Positions 10,107 to 20,700 of a stretch of 64,000 nucleotides of DNA are shown here, piece by piece. Position 1 is the first letter of the stretch, and every line of letters begins with the position of its first letter. Made by a program: the position numbers and the translations under genes. Below the pieces are notes generated by a model. That model was given only the letters and a program-made list of their open reading frames with translations, was not told where the DNA came from and did not search any database. Source of the stretch: Bufo bufo (Eukaryota > Chordata > Amphibia > Anura > Bufonidae); contig NC_053392.1 of NCBI RefSeq assembly GCF_905171765.1, positions 399,246,119 through 399,310,118 of the forward strand. Direction: 5' to 3'.

Positions 10107-12023
10107 CTATTGCCCCCTTCTTCCTGCGGGTATTTGCTCCAAAATTTGAAATTTAAGCTGGCTAATCTGGTGTTTTGCATGAATAAAGTGATGTGGAATT
10201 GGTTGTTCTGTTCTGTTGCATCGGATGTCGGATTTGTGTTTGGAAATCCGATCGCGTACATTTTGGGTTGTTTTGCCCACATAAGCTAGGCCGCAAGGAC
10301 ACTTAATTAAGTACACGACAAATGAAGAGTTACAGATGTAAAAGCCCTTCGAGTGGTATATCTTACCCGAACGAGGATGTGTGATTCGATTTCCTTTAAT
10401 CACATTCGTGCACTGGGCACAATGTAGGCACGGGTATGTACCTGTTTTTTGGGGGGCTAAGGTGGTTTGCAATAATGTTGGTCTAAGTGAGCCAATGTCG
10501 GCGTGCACGAGTTTGTCTTTTAGATTAGATGGGCTCTTGTAGCACATACAGATCGGCTGTCGGAATTCCGTGACTTCGGGGTAGGATTGTTGGAGGAGGG
10601 GCCAGTGCTTTTTAACTATCGATAGGATCTTAGGTGCAAGGGGGTGGTAGGTAATCACTAATGGAACACGTGGAAGAGATATTATTTTTTGTGTTTTGGG
10701 TTCTACGGACGTAGCTAACGAGAGTTCTTTTGTAAGTAATGTTGAGGGGTAACCCCTATCTTGGAATTTTTTGGCCATTTCTGTCAGCCGCTGTTCTCTC
10801 AGTGTTGGGTTTTCGACGACCCTTGTCACTCGTTTAAACTGTGAACGAGGTAGAGATTTTTTTGTGTTTTTCGGGTGGCAACTAGAGTAGTGTAATAAAG
10901 TGTTGCGATCGGTCGGTTTATTGTATAAATCGGTGGTAAGGGTGCCTACCTCAGTTTTGAGGACAACCGTGTCCAAGAACCTAATGGATAGTAGATCAGT
11001 GTGGGAGGTGAATGTGAGATCTGGATCCTGACTGTTGATATATTCAGTAAATTCGGTGAATGTGTTGACATCACCGCTCCAGATACAGAACACGTCGTCG
11101 ATATAACGATGCCAAATTTTGGCATGTGTCAGAAAGAATGGATGTGGGTAAATCGAATCTTCCTCAAACTTTGCCATAAACGCGTTAGCGTACGTTGGCG
11201 CTACGTTGGCCCCCATTGCTGTTCCCCGCTTCTGCATGTAAAAGTCGTCGCCGAACATAAAGTAGTTGTTCTCAAGCACAAACCTTAAAAGGTGTGTGCA
11301 AAATGTTTGGGTGCTTGGAGAGTAGTTAGAGGTGGTCAGGAGTGCTGAGACAGCCTGTATGCCCTTGTCGTGTGAAATTGACGTGTAGAGGCTATTCACG
11401 TCTAGTGTTACTAGTAAGTCTTCAGAGGTGATATTGGTGATATTCAGAATAATGGATAGGAAATGTGATGTGTCTAGTAGAAAAGAACGTGTCTTTTTCA
11501 CTAATGGGGTTAAGATTTTTTCTAAAAGGACTGACAGTGGGGATAGTATCGAGTCCGTAGAGGCCACAATGGGTCTGCTGGGTGGGTTAGTTAGGTTTTT
11601 GTGTATTTTTGGTAATGTGTAGAACACTGGGGTAACCGGATTTTCGTTGGTAAGTAATGTGTAGATAGGTTTGTCGATTGTGCCTTTCTGGAGATGATGG
11701 TCAAGGAAACTACAGATTTCTTTTTTGATACGAAAAAGGGGATTGAGTGTCACCTTTTCGTATGTGGACACATCCGCCAATTGTCGTCGGATTTCAGCTA
11801 TGTAAGTTGTGGTATTCATCACTACAATGGCTCCGCCTTTGTCAGCCGGTTTAATGGTTATAGATTTGTCATCCTGGAGAAACCTGAGTGCCATGTGTTC
11901 TTCGCTTTTTAAGTTCTGGGGGGTATGTATAGTACCCTTTTTGAGGTCATATACGTTCTTATTGATCTCTTGTTGTACAAGGTTAATGAAGGCTTCTGCA
12001 GCATGATAGTGTTTAAAGGGCAT
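10107..12023 (-). CDS. Penelope-like RT with GIY-YIG endonuclease (C-terminus frameshifted)
   Basis: The 638-codon frame encodes the core of a Penelope-like polymerase, which is closer to telomerase than to LINE RTs. Visible motifs are IKPADKGGAIVVMN near residue 57, LPKIHKN near 137, LVTLDVNSLYTSI near 205, MQKRGTAMGANVAPTYAN near 260 and the catalytic YIDD near 305. A Cys-rich linker (CLHCAQC) then leads to a GIY-YIG domain with VVYLIKCPCGLAYVGKT near 585. The frame ends early at PAGRRGQ: a 5-G run near 10117 shifts reading, and the rest of the endonuclease (RESFWIFELNT) continues in another frame to 10007. Sequence upstream of 12023 is lost at the centre of the inverted repeat, so the N-terminus is probably incomplete. 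I cannot separate the Neptune and Poseidon subfamilies. Confidence 0.85.
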   Translation of the reverse strand: MPFKHYHAAEAFINLVQQEINKNVYDLKKGTIHTPQNLKSEEHMALRFLQDDKSITIKPADKGGAIVVMNTTTYIAEIRRQLADVSTYEKVTLNPLFRIKKEICSFLDHHLQKGTIDKPIYTLLTNENPVTPVFYTLPKIHKNLTNPPSRPIVASTDSILSPLSVLLEKILTPLVKKTRSFLLDTSHFLSIILNITNITSEDLLVTLDVNSLYTSISHDKGIQAVSALLTTSNYSPSTQTFCTHLLRFVLENNYFMFGDDFYMQKRGTAMGANVAPTYANAFMAKFEEDSIYPHPFFLTHAKIWHRYIDDVFCIWSGDVNTFTEFTEYINSQDPDLTFTSHTDLLSIRFLDTVVLKTEVGTLTTDLYNKPTDRNTLLHYSSCHPKNTKKSLPRSQFKRVTRVVENPTLREQRLTEMAKKFQDRGYPSTLLTKELSLATSVEPKTQKIISLPRVPLVITYHPLAPKILSIVKKHWPLLQQSYPEVTEFRQPICMCYKSPSNLKDKLVHADIGSLRPTLLQTTLAPQKTGTYPCLHCAQCTNVIKGNRITHPRSGKIYHSKGFYICNSSFVVYLIKCPCGLAYVGKTTQNVRDRISKHKSDIRCNRTEQPIPHHFIHAKHQISQLKFQILEQIPAGRRGQ

Positions 12024-12030
12024 AATAGCT

Positions 12031-13769
12031 TACATAGCTGAAATCCGACGACAATTGGCGGATGTGTCCACATACGAAAAGGTGACACTCAATCCTCTTT
12101 TTCGTATCAAAAAAGAAATCTGTAGTTTCCTTGACCATCATCTTCAGATAGGCACAATCGACAAACCTACCTACACATTCCTTACCAACGAAAATCCGGT
12201 TACCCCAGTGTTCTACACATTACCAAAAATACACAAAAACCTAACTAACCCACCCGGCAGACCCATTGTGGCCTCTACGGACTCGATACTATCCCCACTG
12301 TCAGTCCTTTTAGAAAAAATCTTAACCCCATTAGTGAAAAAGACACGTTCTTTTCTACTAGACACATCACATTTCCTATCCATTATTCTGAATATGACCA
12401 ATATTATCTCTGAAGACTTACTAGTAACACTAGACGTGAATAGCCTCTACAGGTCAATTTCACACGACAAGGGCATACAGGCTGTCTCAGCACTCCTGAC
12501 CACCTCTAACTACTCTCCAAGCACCCAAACATTTTGCACACAGCTTTTAAGGTTTGTGTTTGAGAACAACTACTTTGTGTTCGGCGACGACTTTTACATG
12601 CAGAAGCGGGGAACAGCAATGGGGGCCAATGTATCGCTAACGCGTTTATGGCAAAGTTTGAGGAAGATTTGATTTACCCACATCCACTCTTTCTGACACA
12701 TGTCAAAATTTGGCATCGTTATATCGACGACGTGTTCTGTATCTGGAGCGGTGATGTCAACACATTCACCGAATTTACTGAATATATCAACAGTCAGGAT
12801 CCAGATCTCACATTCACCTCCCACACTGATCTACTATCCATTAGCTTCTTGGAAACGGTTGTCCTCAAAACTGAGGTAGGCACCCTTACCACCGATTTAT
12901 ACAATAAACCGACCGATCGCAACACTTTATTACACTACTCTAGTTGCCACCCGAAAACACAAAAAAATCTCTACCTCGTTCACAGTTTAAACGAGTGACA
13001 AAGGTCGTCGAAAACCCAACACTGAGAGAACAGCGGCTGACAGAAATGGCCAAAAAATTACAAGATAGGGGTTACCCCTCAACATTACTTACAATATCTC
13101 TTCCACGTGTTCCTTTAGTGATTACCTACCACCCCCTTGCACCTAAGATCCAATCGATAGTTAAAAAGCACTGGCCCCTCCTCCAACAATCCTACCCCGA
13201 AGTCACGGAATTCCGACAGCCGATCCGTATGTGCTACAAGAGGCCATCTAATCTAAAAGACAAACTCGTGCACGCCGACATTGGCTCACTTAGACCAACA
13301 TTATTGCAAACCACCTTAGCCCCCAAAAAAACAGGTACATACCCGTGCCTACATTGTGCCCAGTGCACGAATGTGATTAAAGGAAATCGAATCACACATC
13401 CTCGTTCGGGTAAGATATACCACTCGAAGGGCTTTTACATCTGTAACTCTTCATTTGTCGTGTACTTAATTAAGTGTCCTTGCGGCCTAGCTTATGTGGG
13501 CGAAACAACCCAAAATGTACGCGATCGGATTTCCAAACACAAATCCGACATCCGATGCAACAGAACAGAACAACCAATTCCACATCACTTTATTCATGCA
13601 AAACACCAGATTAGCCAGCTTAAATTTCTAATTTTGGAGCAAATACCCGCAGGAAGAAGGGGGCAATAGGATTGCGCGCCTTAAACAACGCGAATCATTC
13701 TGGATCTTTGAACTGAACACCCTGTCACCACACGGTATGAATAGGGACTTCGACTTCTATATGTCATGA
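12031..13769 (+). pseudogene. Second Penelope-like RT/GIY-YIG copy, multiply broken
   Basis: This is the plus-strand counterpart of 12023-10007 and starts about 75 codons further in. Readable pieces are 12055-12672, 12648-12998 and 12944-13669. Breaks relative to the sister copy are: a deletion of about 10 nt just after GTAMGANV (near 12632), a lost A in the A-run near 12958, a deletion of about 16 codons near 13092, and the same frame break at the 5-G run near 13663. YIDD is retained near 12722. One other visible change is LYRSI in place of LYTSI. The copy cannot encode an active enzyme. Confidence 0.85.
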
Positions 13770-15332
13770 TGGACACTCTTGGTTGTTAGTGCTGTACGTG
13801 AAGATCTAGAGGACTGGATAATACATCACTGTGATGTCCGTGCTTCTGCAGTTATATATTAATGCCTGTACTTTGATAATGTACTTTGATAATCTATGTT
13901 GATATGTTCATTAACATCATGTTTTTCCTTTACCTCCCACAGACAAAATGACTCATAAAGTCCGTCCCAGCCAGGTAGTATGAGCTATATGATAGTCATA
14001 TATTCTAGTGTTCTGGGTATATGCCTTGAGTAGATTCTAATTTAGTGTCTTTTATACATGCCCCTGGTGGAAATTCGGGGTACTGAACCCCCGATATAGT
14101 GATTCCTTATACCCATATATTGACCCTTTTTGTTATATGGATAGGGTGTATTACCAAAATCACACCCTACTGTATGAATTGTGCCTTAAGGAGCTTTATC
14201 GTGCAATATATACATGCCTGCTTACATTTATAGCGATTGCAATACCTTTCCCCATTCTAAATACTGCTATGCCAGCACTCCTATGCCAGTTTCTGCACGG
14301 ACGTACCTTCTGCGCATGCGCGGTGACGCCGCCGGCGCGGTGACGTCACTCGCATTGACGCGGTGACGTCACACGCTCGACGGCCCGGAGTAGTGACGCA
14401 TGACGCCCAGCATCACCAGCAGTACATGCCGGCTCCATTGCTACTTAAATCGGGCACAGTAGCAGCACAACACCGCATCCAATGGGCAATATGCTGCAAA
14501 GTAACTAAGGTAAATACGCCATGTGCGATTGGGAGCTTCTTATTGCTATGACTGCGCTGTATTTATGACTACATTTATGATTGCTCTATATGTATGACTA
14601 TATATATGATGGCTTACATCCTTATGTGTTACACTTTGCAACAGGCTGAGGCTTCTGATCCTGCCCCTGCCTGACTCTTCATGCTGACTCCTGGTGGCTA
14701 GTTATCTCGATATTGCGCCAGTGCTATTTGAACAATGTAACCAATGCCCCTTATACCCTACAGGCCATGTCACTCCAACCGACCCCTGAGAGTCTCCGCT
14801 GACCTGTGCTACTCTGCTTCCTATGCTATTTCCATTTCACTGGACTGTGCAATGCCTACTGATGTTCAACATGCCTACTGATGTCTTCTCTGCTGCCCTT
14901 TGGCTGCCTTGTTAGCTTACATCTGTGCACTCTCACTCTGTGACTCTGCTACAGATGGTGCTGTGTAATATGGCGTTCAATCTGCATCTACATCTACATT
15001 TTAGACATTAATCTTAGACACAATTGTTGAAGCCAATATTACAAACCACTTCTATGATTATTTAATTGATTATGTATGGAATTGATTATGTACCAAATAC
15101 CCTGATGTACTATATTTACTTTATCCCAGCCGTGAACAAGGTCCCGTGTTAAGACCGAAACGTTGGCCAGTTTGCATTTATCTATTCCTGGATGTTGATA
15201 ACGAAAAAATGAAAATATAATATTCTAAATCACAAACACGAGTGCCGTGGTCTACTTTTATTGCATTATCTTCATTACCACTGAGCACCGTACCCAATGA
15301 TAAAGAGGAGTGCCGTCCAACACAAGTGTTAA

Positions 15333-15347
15333 CCTGTAGTGTGAATG
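15333..15347. repeat. Target-site duplication of the Penelope pair, right copy
   Basis: CCTGTAGTGTGAATG is identical to 8497-8511. The sequence after it (ACCCCCAATACAGG) is the original flank. The short stretch 15348-15467 that follows holds no recognised feature. Confidence 0.85.
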
Positions 15348-15467
15348 ACCCCCAATACAGGGGGTGGGGGTCGCATCTGGTTTTATAATGACAGCGGGGC
15401 CCGTGCAGTGACTGTATTCTACTACACGGGCCACGCTCATTGTATATAATCTTATCTATAATTGTAG

Positions 15468-15600
15468 GCGCAGGTCATTTCAGGGGAGCAGCAGGGGGCT
15501 TGCCGGGGGTACAGGGCCCTGTTCTTGTGATTGGTGGGGGTCCCACTGGTAGTACCCCCACCAACCTGATCTGATAACTTTTTCCTACCGCAATACCCTT
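15468..15600. mobile_element. TTAA MITE, right half only
   Basis: It ends ...CTACCGCAATACCCTT immediately before TTAA (15601-15604). The complete relative in copy 2 spans 29496-29768. Here the left half is missing, because the duplication breakpoint cuts the element. Confidence 0.65.
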
Positions 15601-16072
15601 TTAAAGGTATATAACTAAATTAGTACATACTGTATATCAACTAATGATTTAATCCCTTGTGCAATCCATCTCTAAAAGGAGATGTTAGGATTAATATGCC
15701 TAATGTAGTTGTATATCTGATAATTCCAGTCTAACTCAACATCTTCCTACTTGAGTCAGCCTTCACACATTAAAGTGGTTTTCTGGGAGTTTTATACTGA
15801 TGACCTATCCTCTGGATAGGTCATCAATATCTGATCAGTGGTGGTCTGATATCCGGGACCCTCGCTGATCAGCTGTTTGAGAATGCAACAGACCTTCTCA
15901 CAGTTTACCAATCAGAGCGCTGTACATTGTATAGAGCTGCGCCTAGGCCATGTGACCAATGAATGTGATGTCACATGGCCTAGGGAAAGCTGAGAGAAAG
16001 CTGTGGCACTACTGCCTTCTCAAACAGATGATCGGCGGGGGTCCCGGGTGTAGTGATGAACGAAGAGCCAAT

Positions 16073-16127
16073 AAAAGTCGCAAATTTTTGCGCAGTTTAA
16101 GCGATTGCGCAAAAATTTGCGACTTTT
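16073..16127. repeat. Perfect 21-bp hairpin
   Basis: The arms at 16073-16093 and 16107-16127 (AAAAGTCGCAAATTTTTGCGC and its complement) are perfect and enclose a 13-base loop. Copy 2 of the duplication carries the same hairpin with one mismatch in the right arm (30240-30295). Confidence 0.8.
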
Positions 16128-16972
16128 TCACTCCATTATTCTGACTTGAGCTAATGATAAATCTGGCCTTTTATCTCTAGACCTCCATACATTTCCATGG
16201 GATTAAGTGATTTGCTTGTGTGAAGATTGGTGCTTATCTTATTAAACAATACCACAATGGCCCAGTTGACCCAACATCTGGTATTAGCATAATTGAATTG
16301 GATCAAAAAATAGATGTTCCTATCACCACACAGCCTCCTAGATTCAGCAGATTCTGTTGACTCTTGGTTTCTCCATCTGGGACGCTGGTCTGGGGCTTGT
16401 ATCCTGAAAGCTTCTTGCCTTAACTATCAGCCTGGCGTCCACCGGCATGCCACGCAGATAGGAAGACTGTTGTAACCGTCTCTGTGTGGTTGGTGATTGA
16501 ACCTGCTTGGTCGCTGCATCATAAATTTTGGTGATGCTATGGCTGCTGTGTGTTTAATCCATAAAGTCGAGTTCCTATAGAAGCACAGAAAAGCATAGTA
16601 AATATGTGGTTGGAAACCAACTGTTTCAGATTGATAGACAAAACCTGCTGGGTAAAATATCTGCCCATTAACGGCATATCCATATCAAAAATGTCACATC
16701 CGAAAACAGCGGAGTGAAAGGAGAGAGCAGCCCAACGTCGGCCACTTGCCCCATTCCACAGTGGATTTCGGTGCGGATTTACCAAAGATCTAACCCTACG
16801 CATTGCAAACGGTGAAATATACAGTGGAAATCTGTAGCATAAATTAAACCAATCAGATTCTATCTTTTATTTTGGACAGCCCCTTTGGAAAATGAAATGA
16901 GGAATCTGATTGGTTGCTATGGGCAACTAAGCCAGTTCTACTTTACACCAGTTTGATAAATGACCCCCTTAA

Positions 16973-17671
16973 AGGGTTTCTATCACTTGGTATCACATAT
17001 TTAGGTGTCAGACACTAGCGATCCGCTAGTGTCTGCTCTAACAAACCATCCTAATATGATAGGTTTTGGGGCAGCCGTTTTGCTAAAATAACAACTTATA
17101 TCTATATTCTAATGAGCCTCTAGGTGCTATGGGGGCGTCATTAGCACCTAGAGGCTCCGTCTACCTTCAGAAACTGTCGCCGCCCAGCGCGTCCCTCCAG
17201 CCCGCCCATCTCCTGCTGAATGCGATCCTCTCCGTGCGCGTCTCTGTTCTGCGCATGCGCAGTGAATGTCTGACCGCTTCCCTGCTCAGACATCTCCACC
17301 GCGCCTGTTCCTCTGAGCACTATGATGTCATCGGCGCAGGCGCAGTGGAGATGTCTGAGCAGGGAAGCGGTCAGACATTCACTGCGCATGCGCAGAACAG
17401 AGACGCGCACGGAGAGGATCGCATTCAGCAGGAGATGGGCGGGCTGGAGGGACGCGGTGGGCGGCGGCAGTTTAGGAAGGTAGACGGAGCCTCTAGGTGC
17501 TAATGATGCCCCCATAGCACCTAGAGGCTCATTAGCATATAGATATAAGTTGTTATTTTAGCAAAACGGCTGCCCCAAAACCTATCATATTAGGATGGTT
17601 TGTTAGAGCAGACACTAGCGGATCGCTAGTGTCTGACACCTAAATATGTGATACCAAGTGATAGAAACCCT
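16973..17671. mobile_element. 699-bp palindromic piggyBac-type MITE with proven empty site
   Basis: The TIR starts AGGGTTTCTATCACTTGG. The two arms, each over 300 bp, are near-perfect inverted complements around about 17325, including CAGACACTAGCG and CTGCGCATGCGCAG. It is flanked by TTAA at 16969-16972 and 17672-17675. The duplicated locus shows a single TTAA at 31137-31140, with the same flanks (ACCCCC and TTCTTCTCTG) and no element. Both strands read as similar 124-codon frames, which is a consequence of the palindrome. TTAA target choice assigns it to the piggyBac group; it encodes no transposase. Confidence 0.93.
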
Positions 17672-18357
17672 TTAATTCTTCTCTGTACCAATCATGATTC
17701 CTATTCGTTTTGAATGTGTACTCTTTGTGGAAGCTTCCATGCTGATTTTTTTTAGATGAGGTATTGGTCATTTCAAAGACAATGTATAAGAAACTGGTTA
17801 TACTAAAATCTTGTTAATGTGATAGTTTGGTCGATCGCTACTTATTGGCACCAAAAGAAAAGTCCACTGGAATCTGTGTAAATTCAGATGTAGCAAATGG
17901 ACTTGAGGGCATGGATGTGCATATTACACCTCAAATCTGTCATTACACTCCCTAACTTACTATTGTTAGGGCAGCTTTTAAATGCCATAGTGATTAGGGG
18001 CCTTTCTAGTGACAAGTACATTGTAGAGTCTTCAGTCAGTCAAGAAAGGGTTAATACTTGGGACCACTGTGGCTGACTTCATAGTTAAAGTGCATGAGGT
18101 AGGTATCAATAATAAGCCCCTGTAGTAACTATGGCAACTGTGCTGCTGATGTCATAGATGCATAAGTCTATGACATAAAGTACCCACAGATGAAGGTTCC
18201 ATAACAAAAGGACAAACGGCCATTTGCAGAGCAATGCTTGATGTGTCTGGAGACCTGGAGCTTCACCATCTGTAGAGGGAGGAAGGGGACGCCCGCCTAA
18301 CCAGCCAGATCAAGTCCAAAAAGTTGAGAGGTATGCTGACATGTGAATTAGGCTTAA

Positions 18358-18785
18358 AGGGGTTGTCTCACTTCAGCAAGTGGCATTTCTTATGTAGAGA
18401 AAGTAAATACAAGGCACTTACTAATGTAGTGTGATTCACCATATTACCTCCTTTGCTGGCTAGATTCATTTTTCTATTACATTAAACACTGCTAGTTTCC
18501 ATGGTTACGACCACCCTACAATCCATCAGTGGTGGTGGTCGTGCTCGCACACTATAGGAAAAAGCACTAGCCTATGTTAGGTCTTACGGTACCAACCACC
18601 AAATATGTAGGTCAGCACTTTTTCCTATAGTGTGCAAGCACGGCCACCACTGATGGATTTCAGGGTGGTCATAACCATGGAAAAGAGCAGTGTATAATGT
18701 GAAATGTGGAAAAATGAGTCCAGCCAAACGAAGCAATATGGATAATGACATAATAAATGCTATTTGCTGAAGTGAGACAACCCCT
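18358..18785. mobile_element. piggyBac-type MITE with AGGGGTTGTCTCACTTC termini
   Basis: This 428-bp foldback element is flanked by TTAA at 18354-18357 and 18786-18789. The ends read AGGGGTTGTCTCACTTCAGC and its complement. Inner arms share TCCATGGTTACGACCACCC and CACTATAGGAAAAAG. Two truncated relatives lie at 21717-21904 and about 28385-28619. Confidence 0.88.
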
Positions 18786-18789
18786 TTAA

Positions 18790-19157
18790 GATGACCGTGG
18801 TCAGGCCGGGAAATACAAAGAAAAAAGCATACTATTAGACTCTGCCATAGGTGCTATTACACTTCTGCACATGTCTGACCTGGAGGCCTTTGTTAATGGC
18901 ACCACACAATTTTGTTGCAACGTGCTGACATAGGAAGCCCCTTTCGTCTCTTAAACTCCTTAGATGCTACGGTTGCTATTGTTTGCAGCATCCAAGGCAT
19001 TAAACAGCCAGGACTGGAGCCTGGTTTTCAGTCAAAACTGGCCTCCCACAGCGACCACACAGGAACAACTTCTGCTATTATGTCAATTGGCTGGAACTAC
19101 ATAGTTCCCATGATGTATTAAAATGTCACAGGATGAGAAGGGGTTAACAAGTTATGG
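18790..19157. other. Unassigned spacer
   Basis: No gene or complete repeat is recognised. The short open frame at 18912-19121 has no domain and is bounded by repeats. Confidence 0.4.
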
Positions 19158-19160
19158 TAA

Positions 19161-19617
19161 GGTCTAGTTCACACGAACTTTTTTTTGCGAGTGTACGGGC
19201 CGTTTTTTTGTGTTCCGTATACGGTCCGTATACGGAACCATTCATTTCCAATGGTTCCGCATTAAAAACGGAATGTGTTCCGTAAGCATTCCGTTTCCGT
19301 ATTTCCGTTTTTCCGTTCCTTTCAAAGATAGAACATGTCTTATATTTGGCCACAAATCACGTTCCGTGGCTCCATTCAAGTCAATGGGTCCGTAAAAAAA
19401 AAACGGAACACATACGGAAATACATCCGTATGTCTTCCGTATCCGTTCCGTTTTTGCTGAACCATCTGTTGAAAATACTGTACATGGCATACGGAAAAAC
19501 GGAACGTAAAAACGGAAAGGAAACGGAAACACAACGGAACTCAAAAACGGAACAACGGATCCGTGAAAAACGGACCGCAAAAAACTATAAAAGCCATACG
19601 TTCGTGTGAACTAGGCC
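19161..19617. mobile_element. PIF/Harbinger-type MITE (TAA-flanked)
   Basis: The ends are GGTCTAGTTCACACGAAC and, inverted, GTTCGTGTGAACTAGGCC. TAA lies at 19158-19160 and 19618-19620. The interior is rich in CGGAAC/GTTCCG blocks that pair across the centre. The 3-bp TAA duplication and 5' GGNC terminus fit PIF/Harbinger. There is no coding capacity. Confidence 0.75.
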
Positions 19618-19901
19618 TAAGGCTGTATTCACACATGTGTTGTGTTTTCTGTCATATGAAAAGGTAACCAGTACATTGCTGCCACCTAGTGGAGGTGTGA
19701 AATACATTTTAGTTACAAAGGAAAAAACTGCCCCATTTCCACACTGGAGAAATGCATCTACTGTAGCTACTAATTAGTAGAAATTACACAAGGCTATTGA
19801 GCCTTTCAGTGCAATCTTTTCAGAGAGCTGATCCCTAACATGCTGAACCGACATGTCTGAATTCTGTTACCGTACAATCCTAAACGCTCTAAGCTCTATA
19901 A

Positions 19902-20321
19902 AACCTCATTCACACCTCAGTGTTCCACGTATGTGCGCTGTACATGTTCTCCACGGACAGCTCACGTCCTCATTCATTTTAATGTGTGTATTCACACATC
20001 AGAGTTTTAGCACGGTCCGTGGGTCTGTGTTTTCAGCACGGATAAATGCTCTACTTTGTCCGTCCATCCATCATGCCCATTATAGTCTATGTATCCGTTA
20101 AAACCACGAATGCGACACGGATCCAACAGGGTTTCAGGGATCATTAGGAAGAGATGCTTTGAAAATTATTTTTCAGCTGTGCAGTGTCAGTGAAACACGG
20201 ATGACACACGGACAGCAAAATATGCACACACGGACCACACATGGATCTTTCACAGATATCTTCATGGAGGCATCACTGACCTCCTTTTCACAGATTTAAG
20301 CACGGATGTGTAAATGAGGCT
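19902..20321. mobile_element. PIF/Harbinger-type MITE (TAA-flanked), diverged
   Basis: The termini AACCTCATTCACACCTC and (inverted) CATCCGTGTTTAAATCTGTG-like sequence ending GTAAATGAGGCT are flanked by TAA at 19899-19901 and 20322-20324. The interior carries inverted CACGGAC/GTCCGTG blocks. Confidence 0.6.
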
Positions 20322-20469
20322 TAAGGCACACTGCCAGTTTTTCGTGGCCATTTTCCAACCATTTGTGCATCCATTTTTTGTCTGTCTGTCCGTTCTTAAT
20401 GCCCGTTTTGCATCTGTTATTCACGGCTGTTAAAAATTGCTTTTTTCTTTTAAACAAAGATCCCAACCC

Positions 20470-20700
20470 CTGCAGTGCCCTCAGTGTACATAATACCCCC
20501 CAGCAGTAATAATGTCCCCCATAGTGGCCCCCAGCATTAATAATATCCCCCATAGTGCCCCCCGGCAGAAATAATGTCTCCCATAGTGGCCATTAGCAGT
20601 ACTAATGTTCCCTATGGTGGCCCATAATGTTTGCCATAGTGACCCCTGCAGTAATAATGCCCCATAGTGGCTCCCTGCTGTAATGCTTCATTTCAGCAAA
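20470..20700. repeat. Degenerate short tandem repeat (about 33-36 bp)
   Basis: AGTAATAATGTCCCCCATAG with GTGGCCCCCAGC recurs about six times with increasing decay. The tract before it (20325-20470) and the A-rich end near 20700 hold no gene. Confidence 0.65.

Larger units (their letters stand above)
8512..15332. mobile_element. Head-to-head inverted pair of Penelope-like elements
   Basis: Two copies of one Penelope-like retroelement lie in opposite orientation. The minus copy covers 8508-12023 and the plus copy 12029-15267. The arms pair over about 3.3 kb, with a loop of roughly 220 bp (11809-12028). The loop is coding sequence present only in the minus copy, so the plus copy is more 5'-truncated. 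Outer ends share AATGCAATAAAAGTAG, and each arm carries the terminal block with CGTGAACAAGG and GACCGAAACGTTG. About 65 bp of unmatched sequence (15268-15332) lies inside the right duplication. Inverted and tandem arrangements are known for this class. Confidence 0.88.
15468..18369. repeat. Segmental duplication, copy 1 (with later MITE insertion)
   Basis: This segment matches 29636-31824 in direct orientation with only scattered substitutions and small indels. Removing the 699-bp MITE and its extra TTAA leaves about 2.2 kb, the same length as copy 2. It contains the right half of one TTAA MITE (15468-15600), a dispersed block around GATAGGTCATCAATATCTGATC at 15773-15930 (the start TTAAAGTGGTTTTCTGGG suggests another TTAA MITE), a 21-bp hairpin, a block with CAATCAGATTC inverted repeats (16850-16920) and otherwise unassigned sequence. 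No ORF in it shows a domain. It ends 12 bases inside the MITE that starts at 18358. Confidence 0.85.

Noticed and set aside
17129..17515. Two 124-codon frames on opposite strands with nearly the same protein
   Set aside because: This is a direct consequence of the palindromic MITE, which reads alike on both strands. No domain is recognised.
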